In this document: positions 33,349 to 35,798 of the stretch, piece after piece
Position numbering within the stretch: position 1 is the stretch's first letter
How the letters are laid out: each line of letters begins with the position of its first letter
NCBI GenBank assembly: GCA_016756835.1
Contig: JAESPE010000034.1
Coordinates: 1 to 35,798 of the forward strand
Reading direction: 5' to 3'
Source: a gamma proteobacterium endosymbiont of Lamellibrachia anaximandri
GTDB lineage: Bacteria > Pseudomonadota > Gammaproteobacteria > Chromatiales > Chromatiaceae
Length of the DNA stretch: 35,798 nt
Translations under genes and position numbers: made by a program
The notes under the pieces: model-generated
Database searches by the model: none
Seen by the model: only the letters and a program-made list of their open reading frames with translations
What the model was told of the DNA's origin: nothing

Positions 33349-34224
33349 ATGTTTCGCGGCAGCATGGTGGCGATGGTCACTCCCATGAAGGAGGGTGGTA
33401 GTCTGGATGATGAGGCGCTCTATCGTCTGGTGGACTTCCATGTCGAAATGGGGACGGATGCCATCATCGTGATGGGCACAACAGGTGAATCCGCCACGCT
33501 GGACGAGATAGAGCACTGTGGCGTGATCCGCAAGGTGGTTGAATACGCTGCGGGCAGGATTCCCGTCATTGCGGGTACCGGGGCCAATTCGACCACAGAG
33601 GCGATCAGCCTGACACGCTGTGCGATGGAGGCAGGGGCGGATGCCTGCCTGTTAGTGACCCCCTATTACAACAAGCCGACCCAGGAGGGCCTCTACCTGC
33701 ACCACAAGGCAGTGGCGGAAGCGGTCGATATCCCACAAATTCTCTACAATGTTCCGGGCCGTACTGCTTGCGACATGCTGCCCGAGACCGTGGCCCGGTT
33801 GGCAGAGGTGGAGAACATCATCGGCGTCAAGGAAGCCAGCGGCGATTTGCAGCGGGTGGCGCGGATCCGTGAGCTTTGCGGAGCCGATTTCGCTATCTAC
33901 AGCGGAGACGATGCAACCGGCTGCGAGTCGATGTTGATTGGCGGCGACGGGGTGATCTCCGTAACTTCGAATGTGGCACCCAAGCTGATGCGGCAGATGT
34001 GCGAGGCGGCCTTGGCCGGGGAGCGCGAAGCCGCGGAGCGGCTGGATGCCAAAGTGGCGGCGTTGCATGCGGCGTTATTTGTCGAATCCAACCCTATTCC
34101 AGTGAAGTGGGCGGTGGTTGAAATGGGCTTGGCGCTGGAAGGTATCCGCTTGCCGCTGACCTGGCTCTCTGAAGTACACCAGCCAAAAGTACGGGCTGCC
34201 ATGGAGCAGGCTGGCGTCTGCTAA
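33349..34224 (+). CDS. dapA: 4-hydroxy-tetrahydrodipicolinate synthase
   Basis: The 291-residue TIM-barrel enzyme condenses pyruvate with aspartate semialdehyde in lysine and diaminopimelate synthesis. It has the Schiff-base Lys161 (GVKEASGD), Tyr133 (YNVPGRT), and GTTGES with Thr44/Thr45. The ATG at 33349 matches the E. coli N-terminus (MFxGSxVAxVTPM); the open frame begins 10 codons earlier. No strong ribosome-binding site: GAGG is 12 bases upstream. It is followed by bamC, the usual gammaproteobacterial order. Confidence 0.97.
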   Translation: MFRGSMVAMVTPMKEGGSLDDEALYRLVDFHVEMGTDAIIVMGTTGESATLDEIEHCGVIRKVVEYAAGRIPVIAGTGANSTTEAISLTRCAMEAGADACLLVTPYYNKPTQEGLYLHHKAVAEAVDIPQILYNVPGRTACDMLPETVARLAEVENIIGVKEASGDLQRVARIRELCGADFAIYSGDDATGCESMLIGGDGVISVTSNVAPKLMRQMCEAALAGEREAAERLDAKVAALHAALFVESNPIPVKWAVVEMGLALEGIRLPLTWLSEVHQPKVRAAMEQAGVC

Positions 34225-34287
34225 ACCAGTTAATAATTATCCGCAGATTTGCGGGAACTCAAGGTTATCGAAAGATCGAACCCAGCT

Positions 34288-35442
34288 ATGCTGCATACTG
34301 TTAAACGACTGATTCTCATCCCGACCCTCGCTGTTCTGCTCCACGGTTGCAGCTCAACCGGGGATATCTTCTCCGACAAACAGACGGAGTACAGAAACCA
34401 ACGGGAGATGGTCGACAATCTCGAAGTGCCCCCAGACCTTTCACGTTCAGCGATCAATGATGCGCTGAGGGTGCCGGAGGCGGGCGCGGCGGGGAGCGCC
34501 TCTTACTCTGAGTACGCCACCAACCGGCAGGGTGGAGGTTCAACCACACCCAGGCTGGCCGGCAGCACCGTTTTACCCCATGTGAAGGATGTCGAAGTCG
34601 AGCGCGACGGCGATCAACGCTGGTTGCTCATCAACGCCACTCCGGACGAAGTCTGGCCCAGGGTGGTGGAATTCTGGCGCCAAAACGGTCTGCTGCTGGT
34701 GGAACAGGATCCCACCGTCGGCATCATGCGTACCGACTGGCTTGAGAGTCGGGCAGATGTCAAACAGGGCACAATCACTGAACTGTTTCGCAAGGTTCTG
34801 GACAGCGTTTACTCTTCCGCTACCCGCGATCAGTTTCGCGTACGCCTCGAAGAGGGTGAAAAACCCGGCACTACCGAACTCTACCTGACCCACAGAGGCC
34901 TTGAAGAGAAGCTTGTGGAGAAGATTGGAGGAGACGCCGATACCACCTACTGGACGCCACGGCCCAATGATCCAGGTGTCGAGGCAGAGATGCTGCGTCG
35001 CCTGATGGTCTATCTGGGCACGAGCGGGGAACATGCTGAACAGGCGTTGGCGCGCAAAGATGAGCGCAAGGCACGTTCTGAGCTGGTGAAATCCGCGACC
35101 GAGGCCTACCTCATCATCAATGAAGGTTTTGCCAGAGGTTGGCGCCTGACCGGCGTTGCCCTTGACCGCGTTGGGTTTGCGGTAGAGGATCGCAATCGCT
35201 CTGAAGGGATCTATTTTGTCCGCTACATCGATCCCGATAAGGAGAGCGGCAAGGAGAAGGGCTTCTTCTCTAAACTCGCTTTCTGGTCGGATGATAAGCT
35301 CGACGATGAGAATCAGTATCAGGTCAAGCTCGAAGCCGAAGGTAAGACGAGCCGGGTAACCGTGTTCAACCAGCAGGGAGAACGTGATAATTCATCGACA
35401 GCACTGCGTATTTTGACGCTGCTGCATGAGAATATCCGTTAA
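34288..35442 (+). CDS. bamC: Outer-membrane assembly lipoprotein BamC (NlpB)
   Basis: This 384-residue lipoprotein belongs to the BAM complex, which inserts beta-barrel proteins into the outer membrane. It has a signal with lipobox LLHGC (Cys21), an extended N-terminal stretch with the conserved LEVPPDLS segment, and two helix-grip domains, the second including TEAYLIINEGFARGW and GLALDRVGF-like sequence. I use the ATG at 34288, which gives a proper lipoprotein signal; the frame begins at a TTG (34249). It follows dapA by 63 bases, presumably in one operon. Confidence 0.93.
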   Translation: MLHTVKRLILIPTLAVLLHGCSSTGDIFSDKQTEYRNQREMVDNLEVPPDLSRSAINDALRVPEAGAAGSASYSEYATNRQGGGSTTPRLAGSTVLPHVKDVEVERDGDQRWLLINATPDEVWPRVVEFWRQNGLLLVEQDPTVGIMRTDWLESRADVKQGTITELFRKVLDSVYSSATRDQFRVRLEEGEKPGTTELYLTHRGLEEKLVEKIGGDADTTYWTPRPNDPGVEAEMLRRLMVYLGTSGEHAEQALARKDERKARSELVKSATEAYLIINEGFARGWRLTGVALDRVGFAVEDRNRSEGIYFVRYIDPDKESGKEKGFFSKLAFWSDDKLDDENQYQVKLEAEGKTSRVTVFNQQGERDNSSTALRILTLLHENIR

Positions 35443-35474
35443 CTCGACAATCTCATATTTGTCCGAATAGTGAC

Positions 35475-35744
35475 GTGCGTTTTGCGTCGTTGGGAAGTGG
35501 CAGCAAAGGGAACGCGCTGCTGATTGAAACCGGCCATGTGCGGGTGTTGGTGGATTGCGGTTTTCCTGCCAGGGAGATCGAACGGCGGCTCGGTTTGCTG
35601 GATGTGGCTGCGGACTCGCTGGACGCGATCCTCATCACCCACGAGCACTCCGATCATGTGAGTGGTTTGGGGCCGGTTACCCGGCGTTATAAACTTCCGC
35701 TGCCAGCCATGGAGAGCGAAGCGAAGGCTGGTAGTCCCCGGTAG
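35475..35744 (+). pseudogene. MBL-fold hydrolase, 5' part, disrupted near residue 76
   Basis: The first 76 codons are an excellent metallo-beta-lactamase-fold N-terminus of the WalJ/YycJ type: MRFASLGSGSKGNALLIE, VLVDCGF, and the metal motif THEHSDH (His56, His58, Asp60, His61), then GLGPVTRRYKLPL. Related proteins continue with a WxTxGT stretch. Here the next codons read PAMESEAKAGSPR and a stop follows at 35742-35744. A CCAGCC/GGCTGG inverted repeat begins at 35703, exactly where similarity ends. The gene is therefore probably interrupted by an insertion whose far end lies beyond the window. It starts at a GTG without a clear ribosome-binding site, 32 bases after bamC, its usual neighbour. 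Confidence 0.7.
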
Positions 35745-35798
35745 CCGCGAGGCCGCACTGCTTACCCGGCGTGCCTTGCGCCAGAGGGGAAGCAAAGA

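Overview
The window looks like a chromosomal segment of a sulfur-oxidising gammaproteobacterium, related to Chromatiales or to the Sedimenticola/Thiodiazotropha-type symbionts. The evidence is a rhodanese-tusA-dsrE2 sulfur-trafficking cluster, a sulfide:quinone-oxidoreductase-like flavoprotein, a CysG-type siroheme synthase, and gammaproteobacterial housekeeping blocks (gcvR-bcp, dapA-bamC). No phage, CRISPR array, tRNA or rRNA is visible. The placement is inferred from gene content, not from a marker search.

Layout. 1-5.3 kb: a B12-binding-type radical SAM gene (minus) faces away from a VOC protein coupled to an RND pump; the pump's 3' end runs into a 7-bp tandem repeat. 5.4-9.9 kb: a minus-strand series reads S24-like protein, lipoprotein RND adaptor, small HMA-fold protein without cysteines, SQR-like flavoprotein, and a membrane diguanylate cyclase that may be leaderless. 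10.2-14 kb: an Atm1-type ABC exporter, a TenI/thiamine-phosphate-synthase-like protein and a CCA-adding enzyme without its HD motif. 14.1-18 kb: a NarX/NarL-like two-component pair convergent with cysG. 18-19.4 kb: rhd-tusA-dsrE2, with a good promoter overlapped by a dyad and closed by a strong terminator. 19.6-23.7 kb: a FadL-family porin divergent from a YeiE-like LysR regulator, then a conserved-looking small ORF and a PerM-family permease. 23.7-30.5 kb: a DUF2892 protein, a Crp/Fnr regulator in tandem with a large Hpt/REC/REC/GGDEF/EAL protein whose enzymatic motifs are degenerate, and divergently a BarA-like hybrid kinase. 30.6-35.8 kb: phoH-like, bcp and gcvR on the minus strand, dapA and bamC on the plus strand, and a metallo-beta-lactamase-fold gene that is interrupted close to the window end.

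Functional themes. Sulfur handling (SQR-like enzyme, Rhd/TusA/DsrE2, siroheme) and signalling (two kinases, two GGDEF proteins, Crp/Fnr, LysR) dominate. The VOC-RND pair and the lipoprotein adaptor may form one efflux system whose genes are split.

Intergenic DNA is rich in imperfect palindromes of several types: CTTCGTG/CACGAAG, GTCATTGCGA, GTAGGGTGCG, GTCGGAT/ATCCGAC and GCCGGTTC/GAACCGGC. They look like dispersed REP/MITE-like elements. Several start codons were moved from the longest possible start to one supported by a ribosome-binding site or family alignment; each case is stated.
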